10,059 nt of DNA from JAWXVE01 sp044425555 (GCA_044425555.1 JAWXVF010000097.1:1-10059), one strand, 5' to 3'. Shown: positions 1-6,087, counted from the first letter of the stretch. The notes: generated by a model from the sequence alone, not told the origin. Program-made: numbers and translations.

Positions 1-284
1 CAATAGATGTTTTGCAGAGTATTTCAAGGTGTATGTCTCAGATTTCTACGAAAGAGCATAAGCAATTGTCTGGTAAGGTAAAAAGTGTGTTGGCAGTATA
101 CCAAGAGGCAGAAGATTTAATTAACATTGGTGCTTACAAACAAGGATCTAGTGCTAAGATAGACGATGCTATTTCTAAGATAGATACGATTAATCAATTC
201 TTGCTACAAGAAGTAGGAGAGAAGATTACCGTAGAAGAGACCTTAGATATGTTAAGAAATATATTTGGCAATGACGTGGATTAG
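1..284 (+). CDS. fliI: Flagellum-specific export ATPase FliI, C-terminal part (5' end outside window)
   Basis: This is the last 93 or so residues of FliI, the hexameric ATPase at the cytoplasmic face of the flagellar type III export apparatus. The open frame runs in from the window edge, so no start is visible and the Walker motifs lie upstream. The visible part begins IDVLQSISR, a conserved element just after the catalytic core of FliI/YscN ATPases. It continues into the C-terminal helical domain with the family-typical GAYKQGSS..KIDDAI segment. Full FliI is usually about 435-440 residues. The stop codon is at 282-284, and an AAGGAG site just after it serves fliJ 17 bases downstream, so the two genes are probably co-translated. 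FliH and FliG would be expected upstream. Other members of the F1-beta-like ATPase family are excluded mainly by context. Confidence 0.96.
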   Translation, partial: IDVLQSISRCMSQISTKEHKQLSGKVKSVLAVYQEAEDLINIGAYKQGSSAKIDDAISKIDTINQFLLQEVGEKITVEETLDMLRNIFGNDVD

Positions 285-301
285 CAATAAGGAGATAACC
301 A

Positions 302-748
302 GTGGCTAAATTTACTTTTCGATTGAATAATGTGTTAGAGATTAAACGTAAGTTCGAGAATCAACAAAAGAATGAATTTATGAATGCAAAACGCATTTTA
401 AATGAAGAAGAAGAGATGTTAGTAGAACTAGATAATTATAGCTTGGATATTTACGAAAAGACGAAGATGAATAGAAAAGAAACTTTGCAAGTTCGTGAAT
501 TATTGCATAATCAAGCGGAAATCAAATATATTGAAAATAGGATTCTAGACCAAAAGAGAGCCATCGTAAATGCTAAGAAGCGAGCAGATAAAGAACAAGA
601 GAAATTCGCAGAAATGATGAAAGAGCGAAAGACTTATGAACAATTAAAAGAACGAGAATTTGAACAGTTCAAAGAAACATTAAAAGCAGATGAAATGGTA
701 GAAATAGATGAATTAACAAGTTACCAATATGGACAAAGAAAAGATTAA
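302..748 (+). CDS. fliJ: Flagellar export protein FliJ
   Basis: FliJ is a small cytoplasmic coiled-coil protein that inserts into the FliI hexamer like the gamma subunit of F1 and contacts the FlhA export gate. The 148-residue product has the usual FliJ length. It opens with FTFRLNNVLEIKRKFENQQ, a typical FliJ start, and is almost entirely predicted helix: charged heptad-like sequence rich in Lys, Glu, Arg and Gln, with no membrane segment. The start is GTG at 302, preceded by AAGGAG at 289-294. Its position directly behind fliI is the standard arrangement and supports the call more strongly than sequence identity, because FliJ proteins diverge quickly. A generic coiled-coil protein is the only alternative, and the gene order makes that unlikely. 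Confidence 0.93.
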   Translation: MAKFTFRLNNVLEIKRKFENQQKNEFMNAKRILNEEEEMLVELDNYSLDIYEKTKMNRKETLQVRELLHNQAEIKYIENRILDQKRAIVNAKKRADKEQEKFAEMMKERKTYEQLKEREFEQFKETLKADEMVEIDELTSYQYGQRKD

Positions 749-772
749 CTTTGTAAGATAGAGGATAAAACA

Positions 773-1585
773 TTGGCAGAAGAAAGTAAAAAAGAAGCAA
801 AATTACAAAAGAAATTAGCGAAGCAACGAGCGAAAGATTTGGCGAAAGAAGAAGCGAAATTAGATGGGTCAGAACCAGATAGCCCTATCTCTACCGTACT
901 TGTGACTATTGTAATTGTTGCAATTTGGCTAGTAATTTTAGGATTGTTAATTAAATTAGACGTGGGTGGATTTGCCTCAAGTGTGCTTACACCAGTACTA
1001 AAAGATGTGCCAGTTATTCAGCATATTCTACCATCGGGTGGTGTAACAGAAACGAATGATCCAAATTCCTACTCAGGTTATACGAGTTTGAATACAGCTG
1101 TTGCAGAAATAGAAAGATTGCGAAGTGAACTAGAAACGGCTCAAGCTGCAGTGAGTACTGCGAATGCTGATATTGTGACATTGAAGTCTGAGATTACAAG
1201 ACTGCAATCATTTGAAAGTAGTCAAGTGGAATTTCAAAAGATTAAAACACAATTCTATGAGGAAGTAATCTATGCAGATAATGGACCTGGTGAAGAAGCA
1301 TACCAACTTTACTATGAAGCCATAGATCCAACTACCGCTGAATACTTGTACAAACAAGTTGTGCAACAAATCGAAGAGAATGAAGAAGTAAAAGAGTATG
1401 CTAAGGCGTATTCGGAGATGAAGCCAAAAGAAGCGGCAGCGATTTTTGAAGCGATGACTAACGATTTGGCTTTAGTAGCAAGAATTTTAGATGTAATGTC
1501 TACAACAGATCGGGGAGCAATTCTTGGAGTAATGGACGCAGAAGTAGCAGCGCGAATTACAAAGATTATGGACCCAGCTTCGTAA
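773..1585 (+). CDS. YlxF/MotE-like flagellar protein with MgtE-N-type C-terminal domain
   Basis: This is a 270-residue single-pass membrane protein. Residues 1-37 are cytoplasmic and very rich in Lys, Ala and Glu. Residues about 40-60 form one hydrophobic segment (VLVTIVIVAIWLVILGLLI). Residues about 105-155 look like coiled coil. Residues about 210-268 resemble the MgtE intracellular N domain, with repeated short helices and patterns such as KEAAAIFEAM, ARILDVM and AARITKIM. In Bacillus a gene of this architecture (ylxF) sits at the same place between fliJ and fliK. In epsilonproteobacteria the related MotE is a chaperone of the motor protein MotC. A structural or chaperone role in the motor or export gate is inferred, not shown. 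The start is TTG at 773 after GAGG at 761-764. Automated annotation could mislabel it a magnesium transporter, but it lacks the CBS and transport domains of MgtE. Confidence 0.85.
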   Translation: MAEESKKEAKLQKKLAKQRAKDLAKEEAKLDGSEPDSPISTVLVTIVIVAIWLVILGLLIKLDVGGFASSVLTPVLKDVPVIQHILPSGGVTETNDPNSYSGYTSLNTAVAEIERLRSELETAQAAVSTANADIVTLKSEITRLQSFESSQVEFQKIKTQFYEEVIYADNGPGEEAYQLYYEAIDPTTAEYLYKQVVQQIEENEEVKEYAKAYSEMKPKEAAAIFEAMTNDLALVARILDVMSTTDRGAILGVMDAEVAARITKIMDPAS

Positions 1586-1600
1586 GGAATGAATAATTAG

Positions 1601-1626
1601 ATTATAACGGCTTGGCCGATTATAAT
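1601..1626 (+). promoter_or_regulatory. Stem-loop with a sigma-28-like -10 sequence upstream of fliK
   Basis: Bases 1601-1611 pair with 1615-1626 to give an 11-base-pair stem with one bulged A at 1619 and a three-base loop (TTG). No run of T follows, so it is not a standard intrinsic terminator. The right arm contains GCCGATTA at 1615-1622, one mismatch from the GCCGATAA -10 element of flagellar sigma-28/sigma-D promoters, and a perfect TATAAT at 1621-1626. No good TAAA -35 element stands 14-16 bases upstream; the best is TAAT at 1594-1597, 17 bases away. The structure is directly visible. The promoter reading is a weak inference. Confidence 0.4.
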
Positions 1627-1669
1627 AAAAGGGATTTTCCCGCAAATAAGAAGGAAAGGAGGACGGAAC

Positions 1670-3016
1670 ATGACAGGAACAATTGGAAGTATCGGCAGTG
1701 ACTTATTTGCAGATGCTACTAGCAATTTAGCCAATGTACAATCTACTTATAGTCAGAATGATTTTTCACAATTTATGAATCAAAGTTCTAGTGATAATCA
1801 AAACAATGTAGATACTAGTCAAAATGCAACAAGAGATACGAAAAATGGTACTGATTCTACGAAATCTACGAATGTAGATACTACGAAAGCAAATGATAAG
1901 TTTCGCAAAGTAGACAAAACAAGACGTACTGATGTAACGAAAGATGTATCTGGATTAGAAGGTGAAGTTGCCACACAACTAAATGATATAAAAGAAACAA
2001 TCGCTAGTTCTATGGGGATTACCTTAGACGAAGTGAATGGACTAATGGATGAGCTTGGCTTAACAGATGTGGATTTATTAAATGTAGAAAATCTTTCGCT
2101 TTTATTAGCAAATGCATCAGGGGAAACAGATGTAATGACGTTACTTACTGATGAAGATTTATATGCAACATTTCAAAATTTGACGGATATGGCAACGGAT
2201 GTGAAGAATAGTCTATTGGCAGAATTTGGAATTACAGAAGATGATCTAACAGCTGTATTAGAACAGATGAAGCAATTAACCAACGAATCGAAAGAAGTGA
2301 ATGAAATTGTAGTTGGAGAAGAAGTGGATGACGAATCTTTGTCAACAAATCAAGGGGGAACACAAGAAGCTCTGATTAGTGTACAACAAGAAACTCAGAC
2401 TAGTGGAGAACAAGAAAACTCTAATTTCTCTGGTAATAGCAATCAAGAAAGTGCGAATCAAACAGGCGAAGACACACCAATCGTAGGTGTAATGTCACAA
2501 GTAGAGCAAAGATTAGACGCTATATTAGCTAACAATGATGAAGTAATGGAAACAGGAACTTCAGAACATATTCTAAAACAATTAGTAGAATATATTAAAA
2601 TCAATGCAAATCCTACTGTAACAGAATTAGAAATTCAATTACAACCTGCAAGTCTTGGTACGGTAAATGTACAAGTAGCATTACAAGATGGTCAATTAAC
2701 AGCTCAATTTAGAGCCGAGTCTGAAATTGCAAAAGAAGTGATTGAAAGCCAGATGGTACAACTTCGTGATACATTGCAAGAAAATGGTTTGAAGATTCAA
2801 GCGATTGAGGTAACAGTTGCTACTCATGAATTTGAGAGAGAATTAGATCAACACGAACCAAATCAAGAGCAAGACGAACAAACCAATAGTAGCAAACGAA
2901 GAGTCAATTTGAACCTAGGCGATTTAGAAGACTTAGAAGAAATATTGTCAGAAGAAGAACAACTAGCAGTAGAAATGATGAAAGAAAACGGTAACACAGT
3001 TGATTATACGGCTTAA
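1670..3016 (+). CDS. fliK: Flagellar hook-length control protein FliK
   Basis: FliK is exported during hook assembly, measures hook length, and switches the export gate from hook to filament substrates through its C-terminal domain. The product has 448 residues. Residues 1 to about 300 are low in hydrophobics and rich in Asn, Asp, Thr, Ser and Gln, as expected of the extended ruler and secretion part. Residues about 300-390 form the conserved Flg_hook domain, with LEIQLQPASLGTVNVQVAL near residue 319, followed by a FRAES segment and the helix and strand leading to IQAIEVTV. The last 55 residues are acidic. The start ATG at 1670 follows AAAGGAGG at 1656-1663. The position between ylxF and flgD is the usual one. 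The N-terminal region is not conserved in sequence, so the call rests on the C-terminal domain and context. Confidence 0.95.
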   Translation: MTGTIGSIGSDLFADATSNLANVQSTYSQNDFSQFMNQSSSDNQNNVDTSQNATRDTKNGTDSTKSTNVDTTKANDKFRKVDKTRRTDVTKDVSGLEGEVATQLNDIKETIASSMGITLDEVNGLMDELGLTDVDLLNVENLSLLLANASGETDVMTLLTDEDLYATFQNLTDMATDVKNSLLAEFGITEDDLTAVLEQMKQLTNESKEVNEIVVGEEVDDESLSTNQGGTQEALISVQQETQTSGEQENSNFSGNSNQESANQTGEDTPIVGVMSQVEQRLDAILANNDEVMETGTSEHILKQLVEYIKINANPTVTELEIQLQPASLGTVNVQVALQDGQLTAQFRAESEIAKEVIESQMVQLRDTLQENGLKIQAIEVTVATHEFERELDQHEPNQEQDEQTNSSKRRVNLNLGDLEDLEEILSEEEQLAVEMMKENGNTVDYTA

Positions 3017-3043
3017 TTGTAGAATCAATGGAAAGGAACAAAT

Positions 3044-3778
3044 ATGTCGATTGCAAGTGTAACAGATGGAATTATTACCAATAACGGTACGACAAGTACA
3101 TCTACATCAACAAGTAGTGGTAGCTCCCTAGATAAAGATGCGTTCTTACAATTGCTAGTAACGCAGATGCAATACCAAGATCCACTAGAGCCAACTTCTA
3201 ATACGGAATACATTGCACAATTAGCAACATTCTCTGAATTAGAACAGATGCAAAACTTATCTGCTTCTATGGACTTACAGCGTGCAAGTGCCTTAGTAGG
3301 AGAAGAGGTAATATTAAAAGTAACAAGTGAGTATACAGGGCTAACCACTTATGTACGTGGTCCAGTTGATTATGTACAGATTGAAAATGGAGTACCACTA
3401 TTATCTGTTAATGGCTCCCTATATTCATTGGATGATTTAGATTCTGTAGCAGATTCTACCTACTTAAATGCAGCAGATTCTACCTACGAATGGATGATTA
3501 ACTTTCAAGCACTACCTTCTGCAGCACAACTTACGGAAGATGATATGGAGGATGTGCAAGCATTGCTAGATGAATACGATAGTTTCAGTGATTATGAATT
3601 AACATTCATAGGAACTACATTCCAGGAAATGTTAGAAGAATACAGAGATAAAATGGATGAATTAAACTTATTGTATAGTGACACAGAAGTGGATACAGAT
3701 GAAGAGGTGGATACAGAAGATGGTGATACAGATGTAGAGGTAGATACAGAAGCAGGTGATACAGAAGCAGAAGTATAA
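3044..3778 (+). CDS. flgD: Flagellar hook assembly scaffold protein FlgD
   Basis: FlgD caps the growing hook outside the cell and guides FlgE polymerisation; it is exported and later lost. The 244-residue product has a Thr/Ser-rich start and then the conserved FlgD N domain at about residues 29-90, with DKDAFLQLLVTQMQYQDPLE, the SNTEYIAQLATFSELEQM stretch and ALVGEEV. Residues about 100-145 contain a VNGSLYSLDDLDSV segment characteristic of clostridial FlgD. The rest does not look like the FN3/Ig-like C-terminal region seen in proteobacterial FlgD. Two oddities are visible: a duplicated ADSTY segment near residues 135-148, and an acidic tail (residues 213-244) built of an 11-residue tandem repeat. 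The start ATG at 3044 follows AAAGGA at 3032-3037. The gene lies between fliK and the TIGR02530 gene, as in related operons. Confidence 0.93.
   Translation: MSIASVTDGIITNNGTTSTSTSTSSGSSLDKDAFLQLLVTQMQYQDPLEPTSNTEYIAQLATFSELEQMQNLSASMDLQRASALVGEEVILKVTSEYTGLTTYVRGPVDYVQIENGVPLLSVNGSLYSLDDLDSVADSTYLNAADSTYEWMINFQALPSAAQLTEDDMEDVQALLDEYDSFSDYELTFIGTTFQEMLEEYRDKMDELNLLYSDTEVDTDEEVDTEDGDTDVEVDTEAGDTEAEV
3448..3487. repeat. 16-bp direct repeat inside flgD
   Basis: AGCAGATTCTACCTAC occurs at 3448-3463 and again, identically, at 3472-3487, an offset of 24 bases. The offset is a multiple of three, so the frame is kept and the protein contains ADSTY twice, separated by three residues (LNA). It looks like a recent in-frame duplication of eight codons in the middle of FlgD. 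An identical codon choice in both copies argues for duplication rather than convergence. Confidence 0.8.
3692..3765. repeat. 33-bp tandem repeat encoding the acidic tail of FlgD
   Basis: Two adjacent 33-base units, 3692-3724 and 3725-3757, match at 29 of 33 positions, and the start of a third continues from 3758. They encode DTDEEVDTEDG and DTDVEVDTEAG, followed by DTEAEV and the stop. Within each unit the octamer GATACAGA appears twice, so five copies lie at 3692, 3710, 3725, 3743 and 3758 with alternating 18- and 15-base spacing. All spacings are multiples of three, so gain or loss of units would change tail length without a frameshift. Confidence 0.9.
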
Positions 3779-3814
3779 ACAAGTGAAGAATAATCATTCT
3801 CAAGGAGGAGGCAT

Positions 3815-4210
3815 ATGAAGATTCAAAACAATGGTTATCTGTCCATCGAACAGTTACAAAATGAATACTTAACAAGTAGTCAAACAGCACAAAACTTACA
3901 GCAGAATACGCAGAGTTTTCAAGAAATATTAGAGTTAAACATTAATGCTAGTACGAATGAATTGAAATTCTCGAAACATGCGTCTAATCGTTTAACAGAC
4001 CGTAATATTGAATTGACACAAGATCAATTAAATAGATTAAACGAGGCAACTGTCAAAGCAAGTGCAAAGGGAATTAATGAATCATTAATTCTTATGGATT
4101 CATTAGCATTTATTGTAAATGTACCTAATAGTACAGTGATTACAGCAATGGATCAACAGCAAACTAACGAGCAAATATATACAAATATTGATGGTGCCGT
4201 AATTGTATAG
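3815..4210 (+). CDS. TIGR02530-family flagellar operon protein
   Basis: This is a 131-residue soluble protein of a small family found almost only in flagellar operons of Firmicutes and relatives, between flgD and flgE. Its molecular role is not established. The N-terminal 45 residues are Gln- and Asn-rich. The conserved part starts at about residue 49 with LKFSKHASNRLTDRNIEL, followed by a helix (TQDQLNRLNEATVKASAKG), a strand pair around SLILMDSLAFIVNV, and the end AMDQQQTNEQIYTNIDGAVIV. No signal peptide or membrane segment is visible. The start ATG at 3815 follows a strong AAGGAGG at 3802-3808. The position before flgE suggests a role in hook assembly or export; this is inferred from context alone. 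Confidence 0.88.
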   Translation: MKIQNNGYLSIEQLQNEYLTSSQTAQNLQQNTQSFQEILELNINASTNELKFSKHASNRLTDRNIELTQDQLNRLNEATVKASAKGINESLILMDSLAFIVNVPNSTVITAMDQQQTNEQIYTNIDGAVIV

Positions 4211-4240
4211 CTGGACCTAACAAGGAGGCTATGTTCTAGA

Positions 4241-4273
4241 ATGATAGAAGGAACACGAAACGGCAACACATAA
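4241..4273 (+). other. Possible 10-codon leader reading frame before flgE
   Basis: A perfect AAGGAGG at 4222-4228 has no annotated gene behind it. Twelve bases on, ATG at 4241 opens a frame for MIEGTRNGNT ending at TAA 4271-4273, immediately before the flgE ribosome site GGAGG (4275-4279). A nearer ATG at 4231 gives only Met-Phe-stop. The ribosome site and frame are visible. Translation, and any role in coupling to flgE, are inference; short frames of this size arise by chance. Confidence 0.25.
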
Positions 4274-4288
4274 TGGAGGGTCATAATT

Positions 4289-5965
4289 ATGATGAGATCA
4301 TTGTATTCTGGTGTATCAGGTCTTTCTACACACCAGACTAAGATGGATGTTATCGGTAATAACATAGCGAATGTAAATACAGTCGCATTTAAATCAAGTT
4401 CGATTACATTTAGTGAACTTATGTACCAAACAACACAAAGTGCTTCAGGACCAAATGCAGAAACAGGTCTTGGTGGTACCAATGCAAGACAGATTGGTCT
4501 TGGGGTGAAATCGGCTGCTATTAGTACATCAGTTGCAACAGCAGGTGCCGATCAATCTACAGGAAATCCATTTGATATTGCATTAACAGGAGATTCTTTC
4601 TTCGTAGTAAGTGATGGAGTAAATAATTACTTTACTCGTGCTGGTGCATTCTATGTGGATGCGGCAGGAAATCTTGCTATGACAAGTAATGGTTATAATG
4701 TTATGGGTTGGGGAGTAGATGAAGATGGTACGAATATTAAGAAAGATACGGTAGAACCACTTACCGTATTAAGCCCAGAGAACATGACATATGAACCAGA
4801 AGCAACTTCTCTAGCATATATCTCAGGAATTATTGATAAGAACGATACAGATGTAAACAGTTCCACAGGTAAGATTATGAACTTAAAGGTATACGATAAT
4901 CTTGGATATAGTTATACCGCGAAGATTTCTGTTAAAGCTACTTCTGAAACAGCAGAAACAGGAGAATACGCTATTGAATTTATTGATATGTTAGATTCTA
5001 ACAATAATTCAATATTAGATTTGTACCCTAATATTAATTTGGGAGGTAGCACAACAATAACAGATCAATTTGAGATTTCTATTAATTCTTCTGTGGATTT
5101 AACGACTTTCGCATATACAGATGCTGATGGTGTTGAACAAACTATTAATTTAACAACCACAACTGTGGATGTAGATAATACAGAGATGATGGACGCTATT
5201 GCCCAGTTATATGGTGTTAGTGACTGGGAAACATTTTCTAATTATACTGTAGAAGATCCAAATAGTACATCAGATCCATTAGGTACATCAACAGTGTATG
5301 ATCTTTTAAGTGGTGGTTATATCAGTGCTTTACATGAAGGCAATGACGTGAACAATGATCCTACCGTACAAGTAGTGGAGAGAACCTTCGATGGTTGCGT
5401 TGCTACTTACGATACAGACACAGGGTTATTTAGCCATATTGGAAGTACAGGGATTACAGATATCACCTTAAATTTCCCAGGATATGCTAACTTCTCAGAT
5501 ATTACTATTGACTTCTCGACTTCATCTATGTATGATAATAATGGAACGTCTACTGTAAGTGCAACCAACGGAGATATTTCAGGATTAGGAAAAGGTCGTC
5601 AATTAGGAGCATTATCTGGAATTTCTATTCAGACGAATGGAATGATTTACGCTTCTTATGACAATGGTATGATGAGATTATTAGGACAGATTGCAGTAGC
5701 AAACTTTGCGAATCCATCAGGTCTTGAGAAGATTGGAGATAACTTATACCAAGCAACATTGAACTCAGGAGAATTTGATGGAATTGGAGAAGATATTTCT
5801 GCGAACGGTGGAGCTATGAAGACAGGAACTTTAGAGATGAGTAATGTAGACTTATCAAGAGAGTTTACGGAGATGATTACTACACAGAGAGGGTTCCAAG
5901 CTTGTAGTAGAATTATTACAGTATCCGATAGTTTATTAGAAGAATTAACCAATTTGAAACGATAG
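4289..5965 (+). CDS. flgE: Flagellar hook protein FlgE
   Basis: FlgE is the exported subunit that polymerises into the hook. The N-terminus MMRSLYSGVSGLSTHQTKMD, followed by VIGNNIANVNTVAFKSS, is the classic rod/hook signature (residues about 1-35). The C-terminal 45 residues, from TLEMSNVDLSREFTEMITTQ to the final LEELTNLKR, are the matching C-terminal helix. In between, GLGV, FDIALTGDSFFVV and YFTRAGAFYVDAAGNL belong to the FlgE core domains. The product has 558 residues, longer than the roughly 400 of enterobacterial FlgE; the extra length lies in the surface-exposed middle (about residues 200-420). Two cysteines are present, one in FDGCVATYD and one in the C-terminal GFQACSRII. The start at 4289 is favoured over ATG 4292 by spacing from GGAGG at 4275-4279. 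FlgF/FlgG are excluded by the large central domains and by position. Confidence 0.96.
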   Translation: MMRSLYSGVSGLSTHQTKMDVIGNNIANVNTVAFKSSSITFSELMYQTTQSASGPNAETGLGGTNARQIGLGVKSAAISTSVATAGADQSTGNPFDIALTGDSFFVVSDGVNNYFTRAGAFYVDAAGNLAMTSNGYNVMGWGVDEDGTNIKKDTVEPLTVLSPENMTYEPEATSLAYISGIIDKNDTDVNSSTGKIMNLKVYDNLGYSYTAKISVKATSETAETGEYAIEFIDMLDSNNNSILDLYPNINLGGSTTITDQFEISINSSVDLTTFAYTDADGVEQTINLTTTTVDVDNTEMMDAIAQLYGVSDWETFSNYTVEDPNSTSDPLGTSTVYDLLSGGYISALHEGNDVNNDPTVQVVERTFDGCVATYDTDTGLFSHIGSTGITDITLNFPGYANFSDITIDFSTSSMYDNNGTSTVSATNGDISGLGKGRQLGALSGISIQTNGMIYASYDNGMMRLLGQIAVANFANPSGLEKIGDNLYQATLNSGEFDGIGEDISANGGAMKTGTLEMSNVDLSREFTEMITTQRGFQACSRIITVSDSLLEELTNLKR

Positions 5966-5975
5966 TTTCTATGTA

Positions 5976-6026
5976 ATAGGATGAATAGAGGAGTAAGGAT
6001 GTGTTCCTTCTCTATTCACATCCTAT
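5976..6026 (+). promoter_or_regulatory. Long hairpin in the flgE-flbD intergenic region
   Basis: Three helices stack on one axis. Bases 5976-5983 pair with 6019-6026 (ATAGGATG/CATCCTAT). Bases 5984-5990 pair with 6010-6016 (AATAGAG/CTCTATT). Bases 5995-5999 pair with 6005-6009 (AAGGA/TCCTT) around a five-base loop, TGTGT. This totals 20 base pairs, interrupted by a two-base bulge at 6017-6018 and a four-base bulge at 5991-5994. No T-run follows, so it is not a canonical intrinsic terminator. It may stabilise the 3' end of flgE mRNA or regulate flbD; the pairing is seen and the role is inferred. Confidence 0.7.
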
Positions 6027-6028
6027 AA
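5981..6028 (+). other. Possible leader peptide frame inside the flgE-flbD hairpin
   Basis: ATG at 5999, four bases after GAGGAG (5989-5994), opens MCSFSIHIL ending at TAA 6026-6028. An upstream in-frame ATG at 5981 would extend it to MNRGVRMCSFSIHIL. The frame lies almost entirely within the hairpin. The nine-codon version has a plausible ribosome site; the longer one does not. There is no similarity evidence for such a short peptide. Confidence 0.25.
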
Positions 6029-6029
6029 A

Positions 6030-6076
6030 TCTTAACAATATGCAGCGTACCTCAATAATACATACAATTGTTAAGA
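6030..6076 (+). promoter_or_regulatory. 10-bp inverted repeat abutting the flbD ribosome site
   Basis: TCTTAACAAT at 6030-6039 is perfectly complementary to ATTGTTAAGA at 6067-6076, with 27 bases between. The right arm ends one base before the flbD Shine-Dalgarno core GGGAG (6077-6081). The stem is AT-rich and therefore moderate in strength. It could hinder ribosome loading when formed, or act as a DNA operator for a dimeric protein. Both readings are inference. Confidence 0.5.
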
Positions 6077-6087
6077 GGGAGAGATAG

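Noticed and set aside
773..1585. Magnesium transporter MgtE
   Set aside because: Only the short MgtE-N-type helical region is present; CBS domains and the multi-pass transport domain are absent.
3025..3348. Open frame on the - strand opposite the start of flgD
   Set aside because: Antisense to the conserved FlgD N domain; Cys- and Ser-rich translation typical of a shadow frame.
3615..3890. Open frame on the - strand opposite the flgD tail
   Set aside because: Its Leu/Tyr/His repeats are the mirror of the acidic tandem repeat in flgD; no independent support.
4211..4288. Cyclic-di-GMP riboswitch before flgE
   Set aside because: The gap is only 78 bases and lacks the conserved motifs and paired elements of either riboswitch class.
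5924..5931. Sigma-28-like CCGATA within the end of flgE
   Set aside because: It encodes conserved Ser-Asp residues of the FlgE C-terminus, and no TAAA -35 element is found 14-16 bases upstream.
5976..6030. Intrinsic terminator after flgE
   Set aside because: The hairpin is strong, but the sequence following it is AAATCTTAAC with no T-run, and downstream genes appear to belong to the same operon.
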